Shown here in pieces: positions 12,456 through 25,900 of a DNA stretch of 64,000 nt. How positions within the stretch are numbered: the stretch's first letter is position 1; each line of letters starts with the position of its first letter. This DNA is from Tetranychus cinnabarinus (taxonomy: Eukaryota; Arthropoda; Arachnida; Trombidiformes; Tetranychidae), in contig WHVY01000001.1 in the NCBI GenBank assembly GCA_022266195.1, positions 21,576,001-21,640,000 on the forward strand, read 5' to 3'. The notes under the pieces are model-generated. The model worked only from the letters and a program-made list of their open reading frames with translations. It did no database searches and had not been told where the DNA came from. Both the position numbers and the translations under genes were made by a program.

Positions 12456-12847
12456 TTCAACCCTGGAAAGCTTTCGATGATTTGCTACCAACTGAATCAA
12501 ATGTTAAACAAACATAATGACCGCATATTAATTCACACATTTTAATTGAACATCTTCGTTATAATTATAATTAGAGTCTTGTACAACAACTGTTTAACAA
12601 TATGGATTGACAATAATTTGGGAATTATTCAAGTTTGAAAGGTGAGATTTTTTCAGGTGGAAACCAATTCTGGTAAATTATGATTATGGTTTACGTTTCA
12701 TGTGATATTGAAGTTGCATTAAATTATAATTACTGGTTTAATTAGAAATTTAGATTTAGTTTGTCTGTGAGAATATAAATCGGCGAATTTATTTCTAATC
12801 GTTATTTCAATTCTACTTTATCACGAGTCGATTTAGTTAATTTCATC
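12456..12847. promoter_or_regulatory. Divergent promoter region between two secreted genes
   Basis: No coding frame. For the plus-strand gene a TATA-like ATATAAAT lies at 12773-12780, about 70 bp before its ATG. No convincing TATA box was found for the minus-strand gene. Confidence 0.35.
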
Positions 12848-13406
12848 ATGAAGTCAATCACTTTATGCCAAGTCGTTGCTTTAGTCTTTGTTTCCTTCAT
12901 TCACTGTAAGTATTGAAAACTGAAATATTTTATCTTGATATTAATGAACATTATTGTATTTTAAAGGCGGTTTTGGTGATCGGGAGAATCAATTCCTGAT
13001 TTCTGGTTCAACATTGACTGATATTTGTACTTCAGCTCAAAGTTTGGTTCAAAGTGGTTTAGGTAAGAATGAGGTTCAACAAATTTTAGTTGAACAGCTA
13101 ATTCAACATCTTGGCTTGGGTGGTAAACACAAAAAGGCGTATGCTGGAGGTTATCAGAAACCTGGAGAAGCTGAGAAGGAACGCATTCGCCAACACGGAA
13201 TGATCAATGTTAATGCTAAAGAAGTTATCAAAATAGTGATGAACATGCTAGAACTACGATCAGCAAGAAGATGCCCACAATCATCACAGGTTTGCACATC
13301 GATTGCTTTCCCTGGTCAAATCAATCTTGTGGATCAACAGCAAGTCCAAACTTTGTTTGAAAAGCTAAATGAAATCAAAAATTCCCTAACCAATTGCGTT
13401 GTATAA
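12848..13406 (+). CDS. Small secreted protein C (165 aa)
   Basis: Exons 12848-12905 and 12967-13406, phase-1 intron of 61 bp. The start ATG opens a signal peptide (MKSITLCQVVALVFVSFIHC). The mature part shows the family's helix motif ISGSTLTDICTSAQSLV, a Gly/Lys-rich loop (GLGGKHKKAYAGGYQKPG), a hydrophobic helix, CPQSSQVC (CX6C) and AFPGQINLVDQQQVQTLF. That last segment is directly comparable with IPEQVNIVDQSQLDSMIF of copy A1. A fourth Cys lies at the C-terminus. It is secreted; its function is unknown. Confidence 0.78.
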
Positions 13407-14372
13407 CTACAATTATTTGTAACCTCTATGCTTCAAAGTTGACATTATCACTGAAATAAATGATTTTATAAATTGAATTTGATTCAGAAGGCATTTTTCA
13501 TTGCTTACCATTCAATGAAGAAGTTTATTTCATCAGGTATCATTGTGTCTCCTCGATTTTCAATGAAAATGATGAGAAGTTCATTCTCGCTGTTGTGCTT
13601 GGAAGTGTATCTTTTTGACGAAAATATACAAGAAAGTTGCAAGGGATTTAACCAGTTTTATGGCCTTTTATCAGGTTTCTTGCAGTTGAACTTACAATTG
13701 ACATTAGTAGACAATTGGTAACATAAATCACAATAGTTACTAACAGATGCAAGTAACGCAATTGTAAGGTTAGAAAGCCAGAAAGCTCAAGAATAATATT
13801 GATGTCAAATCACATGATATAGTCACAGTATATGGATCCAAATGGCTAAATAAGATAATTATTTGATTTTATCAACACAAATAGACTATTTTTACTATAA
13901 ATTATTATCAGAAAAAGGAAAATTATTGTAAATGATGAAATATAAACTTTAATAGTCATCACTAGATGCCAGTAAACTTAAGAAAGGTATGAGCTATTTG
14001 TCACACATATCTTACCGCGTAACCAGAAACAACCAGATGACCAAAACAACAAATTGGCGGGACCTGTTAGTCACTTTCTGTTTTTGCATGCAATTTTGCA
14101 CTCTTAGTAATCATATTTTTGTTTATTTATTTTTATAACTTTTTGCTTGTGATGTTTCTTTGAGTAAGTTTGTTTGTTAATCTACGAATTGTTCCTAATT
14201 CGACGTTATTACTGTGCTCTTCTTTTTTTGAGTTATAAACATTTACATGCTGCTCTTTACCATCCATTGTCTGTTCGTCCACTCACAGTTATTTTGTTTT
14301 TGCATTTATTTTTAATACCTTCTGCCTCAGTTTTAACCGTCAAACGCTTGGTAGATAAATCATCGCTTCAAC
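13407..14372. other. Intergenic, secreted cluster to FANCM
   Basis: Nothing coding seen. Short open frames (13473-13721, 14174-14380) are compositionally random. The last 200 bp, T/C-rich, are probably the FANCM promoter and 5' UTR. Confidence 0.5.
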
Positions 14373-17132
14373 ATGACTGAAATCATGGCACAATCGGAAG
14401 AAGAAGTCCAAGATGGATTAGCCAGTGGTAAAATTGAAAAACTTGAAGGTTTTGACTACCACGCTGGACGTCATTGGATATATCCGATCAACCGAGAGAT
14501 TCGTGATTACCAATACTGTATTGTTCATCAAGCTTTGTTCAATAATACACTTGTTGTTTTACCAACTGGTTTAGGTAAAACTCTGATTGCTGCTGTTGTT
14601 ATGTATAATTTCTACTTATGGTATCCACAATGTAAAATTGTTTTTATGGCTCCTACTCGACCTCTTGTCAAACAACAAATGGAAGCTTGTTTTGATATTG
14701 TTGGAATACCTCGAGAAGACATTGTCGAGTTAACAGGTATTAAATTGCATTGCTTTCTTAATTGACAAATTCAGCAATTTTAATCAAATTTTAATATTAA
14801 ATTTCTTTGTTTTTTAGGACATACAACTCCATTTAAACGACAAGATGAATGGGAGACCAAGAGATTGTTTTTCTTGACTCCACAAGTCATGCAAAATGAC
14901 TTATTTTTGAATGATTATTGTCCTGCCGAAAAAATTAAATGTATTGTTGTTGATGAAGCTCATAAAGCAACTGGTGGATATGCATATACTCGAGTCATTG
15001 AGGAAGTTCATCGTAGGAATAATCAATTTAGAGTATTAGCTTTGTCTGCTACACCCGGAAAAGACCTTATTCATATAAAACAAGTGCTTAAAAATTTGCT
15101 TATTTCTAAAATTGAATTTCGTTCGGAAGAATCCCTGGACGTTCAAAAATACACACATAATCGTCGAGTTGAAACTATTGTGGTCCAATTAGATGAAGAG
15201 CTTTCATATTATCGTGATCAGTTGCTCAAAATCATTGAAGAAAATTTGAAAACTTTGGTTAAACGTAGAGCTATCAATGGCTATGATCTCAACCGCATTT
15301 CTTCATTTTATTTATTGATGCAAAAGAAAAACTATGAAGCTGGACAACACAATATACCTATTGGCCTATTGAACTCAGTTCGATTCACATTCGCTATAAC
15401 CACTAGTCTTGTCTATGCTTTAGACTTACTTAAAAATCATGGACTACGATCATTTTATAACCATGTCAAAGGAAATCGTGGAGAAGATGGTACTCCTAAG
15501 AAACATTTCAACTTAGCTAATATATTGAAAAAGAACACTATTTTACAAGGAATTATGGATGATTTAAAGACAAAATTTGAACCTGATGGTAACGTAACTT
15601 TTAGCGGCAATCTTGAAGGCACTATTCACTCAGTACCTGGTCATCCAAAACTAGTTAAATTGCAAGAAATTGTGTTGAATCACTTTGAGAAAGAAGGAGA
15701 AGACACAAGAATTATGATTTTCAGTCAATTTCGTGCCAGTGTCGATGAAATAACATGCTTGCTGCGACAACATGAACCTAAAATTAGACCAGTTCAGTTT
15801 GTTGGTCAAAGTAGTGTTAAAAGAAAAGGTTTCTCTCAGAAACAACAATTGGAAGTAATCAATCGTTTTCGTGATGGTGATTTTAATGTGTTAGTAGCTA
15901 CCTGTGTTGCTGAGGAAGGATTGGATATTGGTAATGTTGATCTCATCATTTGTTACGATGCCAATAAGTCTCCAATCCGATTAGTTCAACGTATGGGTCG
16001 AACTGGTCGAGCTCGCGAAGGGCGAATCATTGTTCTTGCCACAGCAGGTAAAGAGGAGGAGGCTTTCAATGATAGTGTTTATAATAGAAAAAGAGTTGCA
16101 ACTAACCTATTAAGTGGAATTAAACAAGAAGACTTGTTTCAAGGGAATATTAGACTATATCCTAAGGGACTGAAACCAAATTGTCGCAAATTACATCTTG
16201 GAATCAGGAAAGAGACTGAAGAAACTGGTTGTAATGATGAAGAGAGGGAGAATGAATCTAATGGGGTGAGACTGGAAAAGGAAAAAAGTACAAAGAAGCG
16301 ACGGAGCTCAACAAAAGAAGTTAAAAGAAAAAGCACTGAAAGCACGAGATCTTCTGTTGGTAGCACAGCAAAAAAACGTAAAAATCGATTCATTTTCCAA
16401 GATGATGGTGATGATGAATTAGTTGCCCATGTTTCAGATGATGAAACCCCTAAAGTTAAGCAAAAAGGAAAACGTTCTTCTAAGTCTCCAAATGCAGTTA
16501 GTTCTTCAAAAAGAAGAAAAAAAGAACAAAAGAATGATATTGATTCTACTGAAGGTTTAGAAGATTTAAATATGTCTGAAGATAAAGAAGATGAACCAAA
16601 CTCAAGGATAGAGTCAGCGTCATCGTCTTTCAATGAGATACCAGCAGAGAAGCAACCTGAAACTATCCCTAGTGATGATGAAATCTATCGATTAAGTGAT
16701 TCACCTTGTTCACCTGAAAGGCAACATAAAAATCCCAAAAGATCTTCAATGGATGACAATCCTGATGATTTCGACAATCTTGACGATTTCGATGATTTCG
16801 ACGATTATGGGGACTTCGATGGTTTAGATGAAAACGAGATGATCAGACAAATAAATGCTTCTCAAGGCAAACCTGATAACGGAATTAATGACAATTCGAA
16901 TACGAAAACGACAGATGACTTATCACCATCCTATTCCACGTCACCCAAAGAGTCACCAAAAACGAATCCTACCTTTTTTTCATCTTTGAGTATGACTCAG
17001 ATCAAACAAAAGCCAAGTTCTTCTCAGGTCGAAGAGAAAGGATCGAAATCAGTGCCAGTAAAGCGCAGTAAATGGGCTGAATTTGAATCAGGTGACGACT
17101 CTTATGATTCTCTAGATTACACTCCTTTGTAA
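14373..17132 (+). CDS. FANCM: FANCM-type DNA helicase/translocase (892 aa)
   Basis: Exons 14373-14736 and 14818-17132, phase-1 intron of 81 bp. This is an SF2 helicase that remodels branched DNA at stalled forks and crosslinks. The N-terminus matches the FANCM/Hef/Mph1 signature (GFDYHAGRHWIYPINREIRD YQ), then Walker A PTGLGKT (64-70), DEAH (167-170), LSATPG, and motif VI QRMGRTGR near residue 510. The typical helicase insert lies between the two RecA lobes. After about residue 590 the chain is a Lys/Ser/Glu-rich tail with an Asp-Phe repeat (around DDFDNLDDFDDFDDYGDF). The C-terminal ERCC4-like nuclease and HhH region of vertebrate FANCM (about 2,050 aa) is absent, so this would act as a translocase only. 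An AATAAA follows the stop. Confidence 0.93.
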
Positions 17133-17959
17133 ATAATAATGGCAATTGCCAAAAGTTGATTTTTTTCATAGAAATTTAAATTTTGTTTAACACCGATGAT
17201 TTACCAATAAAATGATTGTGAATATTAATATCAAGAGATTTGAATAAAATTCTTCAGTTTAAAAATTTAAATGAATTTGGTTTTAATGACAACATTGACT
17301 TGGAAGAGCAATATGGTGAAATGAAGTAGAATTTGAGTAAAGAAAGAGGCAAGGGCAATGAAGAGATGTTGACAATAAAGAAAGCAATTGAGAAAATATG
17401 CTAAGATGAAGAGGGAAAAGGATTAAATGATGAAGAAAATGAGAAAATTCAATCGTCCAACTAAACAGTTAATGCCAATAGATATACTATTAACTCAACA
17501 TTTCATTTACATTAGTTTAAATCATTAAATAGTGATAGTTAATAACTTTTTGTTTTTGATTCTGTGAACAATTGTCAATACAAAAAAGGACGTAATGATG
17601 TATTTTTTCGTCTTAGCATGATGGGAAAGCAAAAAATGAATAATGGAATAGTTATAATCAAGGATGATAGGATGAGAAAGAAAAGGAGAGGAAGAAGTTG
17701 GGAAAATGAAATCTTCCTTTCTTCAGCTGTTTGATTGTTCAATGAATTCAAGTAGCAGCCCTGAACAGGTTTCACACCTAAGAGATTTTGTTCATTTCTT
17801 TATTATCCAGTTTTTATTCTTTTATAATCTTTTTTCCCTACTTTATTTCCATTTTTTATTACTTGCATCTCCTTGTTAACTTCTTATTATTTCTCCTTTT
17901 CCTTTTCATTTCTTTAAATTTTACATTTACGTTTTTCGGTCTCTTTGCCGGTTAACTTT
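17133..17959. other. Convergent intergenic region FANCM/WDR82
   Basis: Contains the 3' flanks of both genes, with AATAAA near 17205 for FANCM. A purine-rich stretch (about 17320-17450) and T/C-rich DNA toward 17940. No gene seen. Confidence 0.5.
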
Positions 17960-19444
17960 TTATTCATCACATGTACCAGGTATCCAAAAGTGCATCATTG
18001 TACAAGCTGAGGCGAGCATCATATATTTAGGATTAAATTGAACACATTGAACAGTTGATGTGTGTTCGCCTAAGTAGGTTGTAACTTTATTTCCAGTTAA
18101 AGCGTTCCAGACATGAATTTTACCATCCGTAGAACCACTGAAGATGAACTGTGAGTCAGGCGAAAACGATGCCTCCAATGGTAAATTTTTAGCATTCACA
18201 TGACCCATTAGAGTTTGAAGAGGTGTACCTTGGAAAGCGTCGATTAGATGAATAACATTCCCGTTCGTGCTGATCATAATCATTTTACCATCGGGTGAAA
18301 ATTTGAGACCAGTCCAATCACATAATTTATCTTGTTGTAATTTAAAGGTATTGAAAGGTCCTTTATCGAAAGATTTGAGATCATACAATTTTACTGATTC
18401 ACTGTTGATTCCAACAGCAAAAATTAAACCTTCAGGGTCAAAGTTAGCGACAGGACGTCCCATGAGATGCATTAAACCTTGACAATTGGGAGAACGCAAA
18501 TCCCAGAGGCGGATTGTCTTGTCCAAGGAACCACTCAAGAAGGTGTCGTCGACAGGAGACATACATAGTGTGACCACTTTTTTGGTGTGTCCAGGAAAAT
18601 ATCGAATATATTTATTGTCAGGTAATGAAAGGTATCTGTAAAAAATAGAGAAATAAGAATAAATAAGAATTTTCAAAATAGGGGTAAAATTGTGTATAAA
18701 AGGTTACATAACAATAGACTGTATAAAAGCTTAAGTACATCTGTATGCATATTTTTTTCCAGGTAAAATTTAATTCTATTGCTTTTATATTTAAATTCCT
18801 AGAATCAGTAACTTTTTCTAAGAAATCAGACAATAAAATAACTATGACATTTCATCAGAATGAGATATTGAAATTTTAAGCGCTTTTTTCAAGAGAAACT
18901 GCAACTATAGACAAAATAAATGCGCTGAAAAAAGAACCATAACATCAGATTTGGCAAGTGCAAGTGCAGATTATTTTCAAGAGCATAATGAGTAAACAAA
19001 TAAATAATGGTTGCAAATTCTAGAAGCTGAATAACGGATTGTCAGAAAGGAGTTACCTGGAACCAGGATGAAAATATATAAACATTTAGCTGGCTGTGGC
19101 AGCCAATTAGTCATTGAAAACCATGTTAATTTCAGATGATCGGAAGAAGGGGGGAGAAGTGAAAAATAAACTAACCTGATGGTATCATCTATTTTATTGC
19201 TTGAATGGATGGCAGTATTAGCTGCATGTGTATAATGCACCAAATCAACGCCGTACTTTTTGCTATTCAACGTTTTCTTAGTGGTACCCTTTTCACAATC
19301 ATAAATAACTATGGAGTCATCATCAGATGAGGTTATGAGGGTTTCACCATTTGCTGAGAAATCAATTGAGTTAATCCTCTCAGTGTTCTCCCGAAATATT
19401 TTGGCATACCTAAAATTGGTTACAACTGATTCTACTAACTTCAT
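17960..19444 (-). CDS. WDR82: WD repeat-containing protein 82 (314 aa)
   Basis: Exons 19444-19176 and 18635-17960, joined in phase 2; the human protein is 313 aa. WDR82 is a nuclear beta-propeller that binds Ser5-phosphorylated RNA polymerase II. It serves SET1/COMPASS H3K4 methylation and the PNUTS-PP1 termination complex. The sequence is close to human throughout: AKIFRENTERINSIDFS, SSDDDSIVIYDC, KKYGVDL, SSNKIDDTIRYLSLPDNKY, SGSLDKTIRLWDLRSPNCQG, DPEGLIFAVG, DAFQGTP and GKIHVWNALTG. The 540-bp intron is the longest among the housekeeping genes here. The start fits family length. Confidence 0.96.
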
Positions 19445-20686
19445 TTGGATCAGTGTTGTTTAATCCAAGATATTTTTCTAATGGACTTTCCAAAATAAAA
19501 AAGGATAAAATAAGATTTTTTTTATAAACAGGCAAAAAGACAACACACAATTCCAGCCAAAAAAGTGCTCTTGAGAGAGTAAAAGTCAGAGGGAGAGAGA
19601 AATGGAAAGCAAAGTAAGCGTGAGAAAGAATGAAGAAAGAATGAAGAAAGAGACGAAGAAAGACGCGGAGAAAGTAGAGAAGATGAAGAAGAGAAACAGA
19701 GGAAGATAAATATTTTAATAATCGGAGGATGCTGAAAACAATCAAGCTATTTTTTTCTTTTAATTGATCAATTAATTTTAAAAACAAATTGTTTTAAATT
19801 GCATCAAATCTGAAAAAGAGCACCATCTATGGAAAAACAATATAACCATTGCAACATCAGAAGATAGTGAAAAGCTCCATCTATCGTTGATGATTAGTTA
19901 AATCATCGCGAATCAACGCAATAATAAAAAGATGCTTTAATATTTGGTTAACCAGATTAATATTTATATTAAACGTTTTAAATTGCAACTCAGAAATGTT
20001 GAGTTCTGAGTCAATGTAAAATAAAGAAATATAAGATGATAAAGATGACAATTCATGACTCGATTTTAAACCTCCAAACCCTAAAGCCTTTTAATCCTTC
20101 CCTGATATTAATGCGTTTTATTTAAAGTAGATCAATCTGGTTAATCAGTTTACGTTTAAACCGATTTATCTTGCTTTACAAAGTGTCTTAACTTAGTTGT
20201 CTAAGGATATAAAGGTTCTAAATTTTCAACAGAACAGCATTTCAGTTTTGATTCACATCAACAATCGTCGACTTGACAAATTTTACAACTTACAACTTGT
20301 TAGTTTGATTATCATCACAGTTTGCTTATTTTGTGTTCAACAAAACCTTTTAGGAATACCATAAACAATCAAAGGTAAATTTTAGTATTTCATTTTCCCA
20401 AATTTGTCAGACTTTTGTTTTTGTTCATAAATTGTAAACAATTTATCAACATTCACTGAAATTTCAGCTTCAATAGTTGATATCTATCTTGATAGATGCC
20501 ACTGTTTTTCTGGTTATTTCTTTGAAGTAGTGATAAATTTTGTTGCTAGCAGATGTCAGTACCTATTTTTTTGTGAAAATTGCCTGATTTTTGCCTGAGA
20601 AACCAAAAGGTTTTTTGATTTGTATCAGTCTGATATTTATACACTTTCTTCAATTATTTCAATTTACTGTAGTTTATTTGATTATC
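19445..20686. promoter_or_regulatory. Divergent region between WDR82 and PABPN1
   Basis: About 1.24 kb without coding frames; it must hold both promoters. Purine-rich on the plus strand at 19560-19710 (GAAGAAAGA-type). The last 450 bp probably include 5' UTR of the PABPN1 gene, possibly with a UTR intron starting near 20374. I see no defined motif. Confidence 0.4.
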
Positions 20687-22100
20687 ATGTCTGAATCAAA
20701 ACAAAAACTTAGTGAATTAGTTAATAGAGAGAATGGTGATAATCAATTAGGAAGTTTTAATGAAACTAGTAATGAAATGATGATGGATGGTGAACACAAT
20801 TCAACCATGTCTCAACAATCCAATGATAATCCAGATGACCCGGTATGTTAATTTAAAATTTCATTGTTTTAAGTGTTTATTTGTAATTACACTGTTTATG
20901 TATCTTCCCTGTGGAGATAGTTCACGTAAACGTGCAATTAGTATGATAGAGTGACAATCACATTGATTTCTGTTTTGATCTTTATTTCATCTTTGATGTT
21001 ATCTATTGTTCTCTACCATCATAATGACCAACATTTTGCTTAAAACCTCTCACTTATCATCGTTCTTAATCAAATATATTTGCTCTTACAGGATCTGGAA
21101 GAAATAAAAGCTCGTGTCAGAGAAATGGAAGAAGAAGCAGAAAAGTTAAAACAAATGCAAGACGAAGCTGAAAAACAGATGAATTTAAGTTCATCAAGTA
21201 AGTATTCTTTTATCTTTACTACCAAACTTGCACGTCCGGAGAAATCTGATTTTATCAACCCTTACAATGGAGTCTAATGTTGTCATTTCATCTTCAAACA
21301 GGTACTGCTGGCTTATCTCCTGAGGAGAAAAGAGAGGTTGACGCCAGGTCTATTTATGTTGGTAATGTAAGTAACATCTTTTCCATACCCTTAGTTTTTC
21401 TATCAATTCAGTACATATTCGATATTTCAATCATCATTATTTACAATTGTAAGCAAACAAAATTAGACTCTGGATTTTAGTTTAGATTTTCAATGTTTTA
21501 ATGATTGATTTTTAGTTGAATTATACTGATTGATGACATCTGATACTTGAACATGTTTTTCACCGATTATGTTTTCATTTTTAGGTCGACTATTCAGCTA
21601 CTGCTGATGATTTAGAGCGTCATTTTCATGGTTGTGGATCTATAAATCGTGTTACCATTTTATGTGACAAATTCAGTGGGCACCCTAAAGGGTTGGTATT
21701 TTTTAACAGCTCTTGTCACAAGTACAAACATTTACTGATAATTTTTTCTTCTTTATTATAGCTTTGCTTACATTGAATTCGCTGAAAAAGATTCTGTCCA
21801 AACAGCAATGGCGCTTGACGACTCACTTTTTAAAGGCAGACAAATTAAAGTAAACGTAAAAAGGACCAACACACCTGGACTTAGCATCACTGCTCGTCCA
21901 CCTCGTGGTGCAATGAGAGCTTCACGCAGAGGATATATGGGTAGAGGCGCAGCTTGGATGGGTTTCAGACCAGCTAGAAGGCCGTAAGTGTTGACTCCGA
22001 GTGGAGAAAGAGATAAAAGTTTTCCTCATCAATTTAGTCATTCATTTATTTTTCATTGTTCCTGAACAGGCGTCGAGGATGGTATTATGCTCCTTATTAG
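20687..22100 (+). CDS. PABPN1: Nuclear poly(A)-binding protein 1 (228 aa)
   Basis: Six exons: 20687-20842, 21092-21197, 21302-21366, 21585-21691, 21762-21983 and 22070-22100, 229 codons including the stop. PABPN1 (Pabp2) binds nascent poly(A) tails, stimulates poly(A) polymerase and sets tail length in the nucleus. Domains in order: an acidic/polar N-terminus without an alanine tract; a coiled coil (DLEEIKARVREMEEEAEKLK); an RRM with RNP2 SIYVGNV and RNP1 KGFAYIEF, plus HFHGCGSINRVTILCDKFSG; then an Arg/Gly-rich tail ending RRGWYYAPY. The ATG at 20687 is chosen over an upstream in-frame ATG at 20591, because the extra residues are hydrophobic and unlike the family. Confidence 0.95.
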
Positions 22101-22917
22101 ACTAGTTATTTGTTATAACCATTCAAATTGAAGAACATCTCCACTTTCACTCATGAAATCACGATTACAACAAACATCGACACCGAGAATACCAGCAGCA
22201 ACTACGCAGAAATTATTCAAAGATGACAAATTAATACCAACTCATCACCGACTGAATTTACTTTCGACGATTCCATCGTTAATCCAATTATCGATATATC
22301 AATATTGGCATCGTATTGGTTCTTTCTCTGCTTTTTTCCGCCGAAATAAGATAACTTACGATTCACCATTCTCAGAATCTATCTGTGATTCTGTTTTCAC
22401 ACCAAAACTTTTCACGTGTCAACCTTTTTTGTCCTTTGCCTGTCAATTTTCCATTTCATCCCTTAACCTTTTTTTCGTCTTCTTCTACCTTTCTTTTTGC
22501 TTCTTTTTCCCATTCTTCAATACTAAATATAAATCCTATTCAAAATTTGAATATTTAAACACAAATTCAAATCAGTCATGACTAATGACTAAGTAAATTG
22601 TATCATCTTTGATAATCTAACATGAAAAAAAGACATATATAGCTTAAAAAACAAACTCCTTCGAATAAAAAGAAGATTAAAAAAAGTAATACAAAATGAA
22701 GAAGTTTGAATAAAAGCCATTCGGAAAAAATTGATATTCTGTTTCTGTTCATTTCGTTAATTTCTACCGGTTTCGTGTATTCTTTCCATTGAATGATTTG
22801 GCGCCATTGAGAGTGAAACAAGTTGACCTTGAATTTTCCAAAACAAAAAACAGGCGGGATTACATTGAGAAACTTTTCATTTCTTATTACAATTAACAAG
22901 AGATTTAAAAAATATAA
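22101..22917. other. Convergent intergenic region PABPN1/NUP155
   Basis: Probably mostly the PABPN1 3' UTR. The 142-codon open frame at 22153-22581 is Ser/Phe-rich with a T-rich end and no family resemblance, and I do not consider it a gene. Confidence 0.5.
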
Positions 22918-25900
22918 TTAAAAAGTCATTCCTTCTAATTTAGCTTGAATATCTCTAAATTGGCTAATCAGGTGTGATACTTGTGGATCCGAAAGATTAT
23001 TAGATTGAAGGTCTATTACATATTCAGCAATTAGATCCAAACATTTAGCTGTGAATTGTCGTCTGAAGATAATAGAGAGGAAATGTTAGTTAAATGTAAA
23101 ATGATTAAAAAATTTAAATGAAAAACAAATAAATACCTTTCAGTTAAAGTAACTAAAAGTGGACTTTCACAAAATTTAGAGAACAGCCAGTGTGACACTT
23201 CGAGGAGTTGAATTGATTTTTTATACCATGAGATGGTTGGATCTCTTGATTGATACAGTTTATGATAAATATCTACTAATTGTGAGAAGCCAATCCCACA
23301 AGATAAAAGTGATGCGGCAAGCCAACTTCTTTCAAATTCCATGGGTTGAGTTATATTTTCCAAGTATTGGATAATAAAGTCTGAAAGGTGAAGAAATGTA
23401 TGGAATTAGAATAACGATTTTTCAAAATGTAAAAGCAACTTGGAACTTACCTAATGGGAAATATCTTTCACAAGGCAAATATAATTTGCATAAATGTTGA
23501 AGTTTGTTGACGAGAAGAGTTTTTCTCACAGAAATAGGCTTGTTCGATGAATCAGCCAATTCTTTGTCAAATATTCGCTTCCAAAGAGATCTTATCAAAT
23601 CAGGATCGTTAAATGAGGCAGCATAAACAATGGCTAATTGACATTCTGGAAGGTCAAACTTCTCAGCGTATTCATTGTATAGCAAGGTGATGTCTAGAAG
23701 CTCTTCATTAAGCTTTTTGATAGCTTCTTTGATGTTTGGAGTTGATGCATCGGCTCTTTGGGACAAATTTTCCATAACTTGTAACTGTAATCGAGCAACT
23801 TCCATTTTCTCCTCCAAATCGTGCAATAGTTCGCCACTTGGCTTGAAATGTTTCTCATTGGTAACAGCAAGTCCAGGATGGCTTTGACAACTTTTCAGAC
23901 AAATAATAGCTCTAGAAAGGTATTCCAAACGTTTTAACAGATCGGATTCAGAGCCATATCGCTCAGCCAAATCATCAAGAATGTGAGCAGCTGCTCGGAA
24001 GTTGCCATTTCGTTCATAATACATCCATAAAAGATCCATTAATTGAGTTGATTCACCAAAGTGAGCCGCTTTAGTTTTAAGGTAATTTTCCAGGTAAGAT
24101 GATTGAATTTCCAGTAATTTGTCAACCTGTTGATGATCATACAACCAGTCGTAGATGGTCACATGGGCAAGTTCATCGTCTGAAGCGATAGCAGCTTTGA
24201 GTACAGCCTTACTGTAATTGAGAGCCTCTTCTTTAGTTAAAGGTGGAATATAATCTTCGTTATCTTTTTGGGATGAGGTAGGTTGAGCTACATTACACAT
24301 TGGATGTTCAACTAATTGCAATAGATGTTCATATGTATCTAATATAATTCGATAGCATTCAAGTCGGGAACTAATAATGGAAGCCTGTTTTTCATCACCA
24401 AAGTATTTGGTGTCGTAAGGATAGAAGGTTCTGTTGCTAGTAGCACTTTGAAACTGTTGGATAACGTTCCCACTGTTTTTATGGAAGTACATTCCGATAT
24501 TTTCTTTGTCCCGGAGTAACGCTGTATTCAAACAAAGATTGACGATGTCAACATAAGCATGTACTGTTTTCAGAAGATCACAGGCTTGTTTCAAGTTTGC
24601 TCGAGCTCCGATGGACTTGAAAGTGGTCAGCGCTTCATTAATAAGCTTAAATCGTTCAGTATCATCCTTGGTTCGACGAGCTTTGATCAGTGTTTCGTGA
24701 GCTTTGGCTTGGAGAGCATTTTCGTGCTTGAAGATGGACGGACACGCTTCATTTAATCTACGGCTGATTGAATCTGTACTCATTGAATCTTCAATATACT
24801 TTTGCACTAGTGATGAAGCTAAATGGACACAGATATCTTCTCCTTCGTTAATTAAGCTTCGGAAAGTTGTACCTTTAAGCTTAGCAATAATGTCTGGTGA
24901 TAGATTTTTAACAATTTCTGGAAATTTGTGTTCATAAGTTATACGTAAAAGTCCAATTGTTTCAAGGCACCTCTTGATTAAAGTAAGAACATTATTGAAT
25001 GAAGCTCTCTCAATAATGGGATTGATTTGATTCGGGCTAGAAAAGGTAATTGTGGTGGATTCTGAATAATGTGGCATCTCGTTATCAGGAATTGGCGAAA
25101 ATTGGATATTTTTTATCAAAAATTGTTTTAAATTGTTCAACTTTTCTAGATACACTCTCATCTCGGCATCTGATATGGCGCATGAAATATTTTCTTTCAA
25201 TCCTTCTTTTGGTGGTGGTTTGATTGGCTCAGATTTAACACAGTTCAAATTCCAGATTGGTCTAATAACCCGAGCAACATACAAGTAAAGTCCAATAAGT
25301 TTGTTTGACATTCCATATTGAACTTGTTGAGCTGGAGGGGAGGTGGGCTTTCCTGAAATCAAGGTTTCATTAAAGGGATGAGCTTGTTGTCCATACAAAC
25401 CAGATTGGTTGGCGATATATGATTGCCGATTTCGAATAACAGAGCTTGAAGGAGTAAATTGTGCCGGGTCATGATGCGGAGCAGTTTTAATTACACTGGT
25501 TGAGCGAGCAATGGGAGATGCTGGAACCGTTCGCAACGGTGATGAAAAACGAGGCGTAGATGAAATCGGAGTTGAAACTTGCCCGCCTAAATTCGCAATA
25601 TGAGGTGTAAATTGTTGACTTATGGAATGTGATGGAGTACCAGTGCTTTGTATCACAGGCTGTTGCTGTGATTGTGGAGTTTGATTAGGGGCTGTTAAAA
25701 CTTGAGGATCACCACCATAGCGGAAGAATGCTAAAGTTGCCCACTCAGCTACATGTTTTTCCACCGGTGAAGTAGTTTGACATGCAATGGACAAAGCCAT
25801 GCAGCAGCTTTGAGCTTCTCCATAAAGACGGAAAAAACTCTTTACTGCTTCATTTTCAAAACCTTGGTTATCAACGAGTAATTGTTTCAAATGGTCAACT

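Noticed and set aside
13473..13721. 82-codon frame after secreted gene C
   Set aside because: No signal-peptide exon, no family Cys pattern, no acceptor context; random composition.
22153..22581. 142-codon plus-strand open frame after PABPN1
   Set aside because: Ser/Phe/Tyr-rich translation of T-rich DNA with no motif; best explained as the PABPN1 3' UTR.
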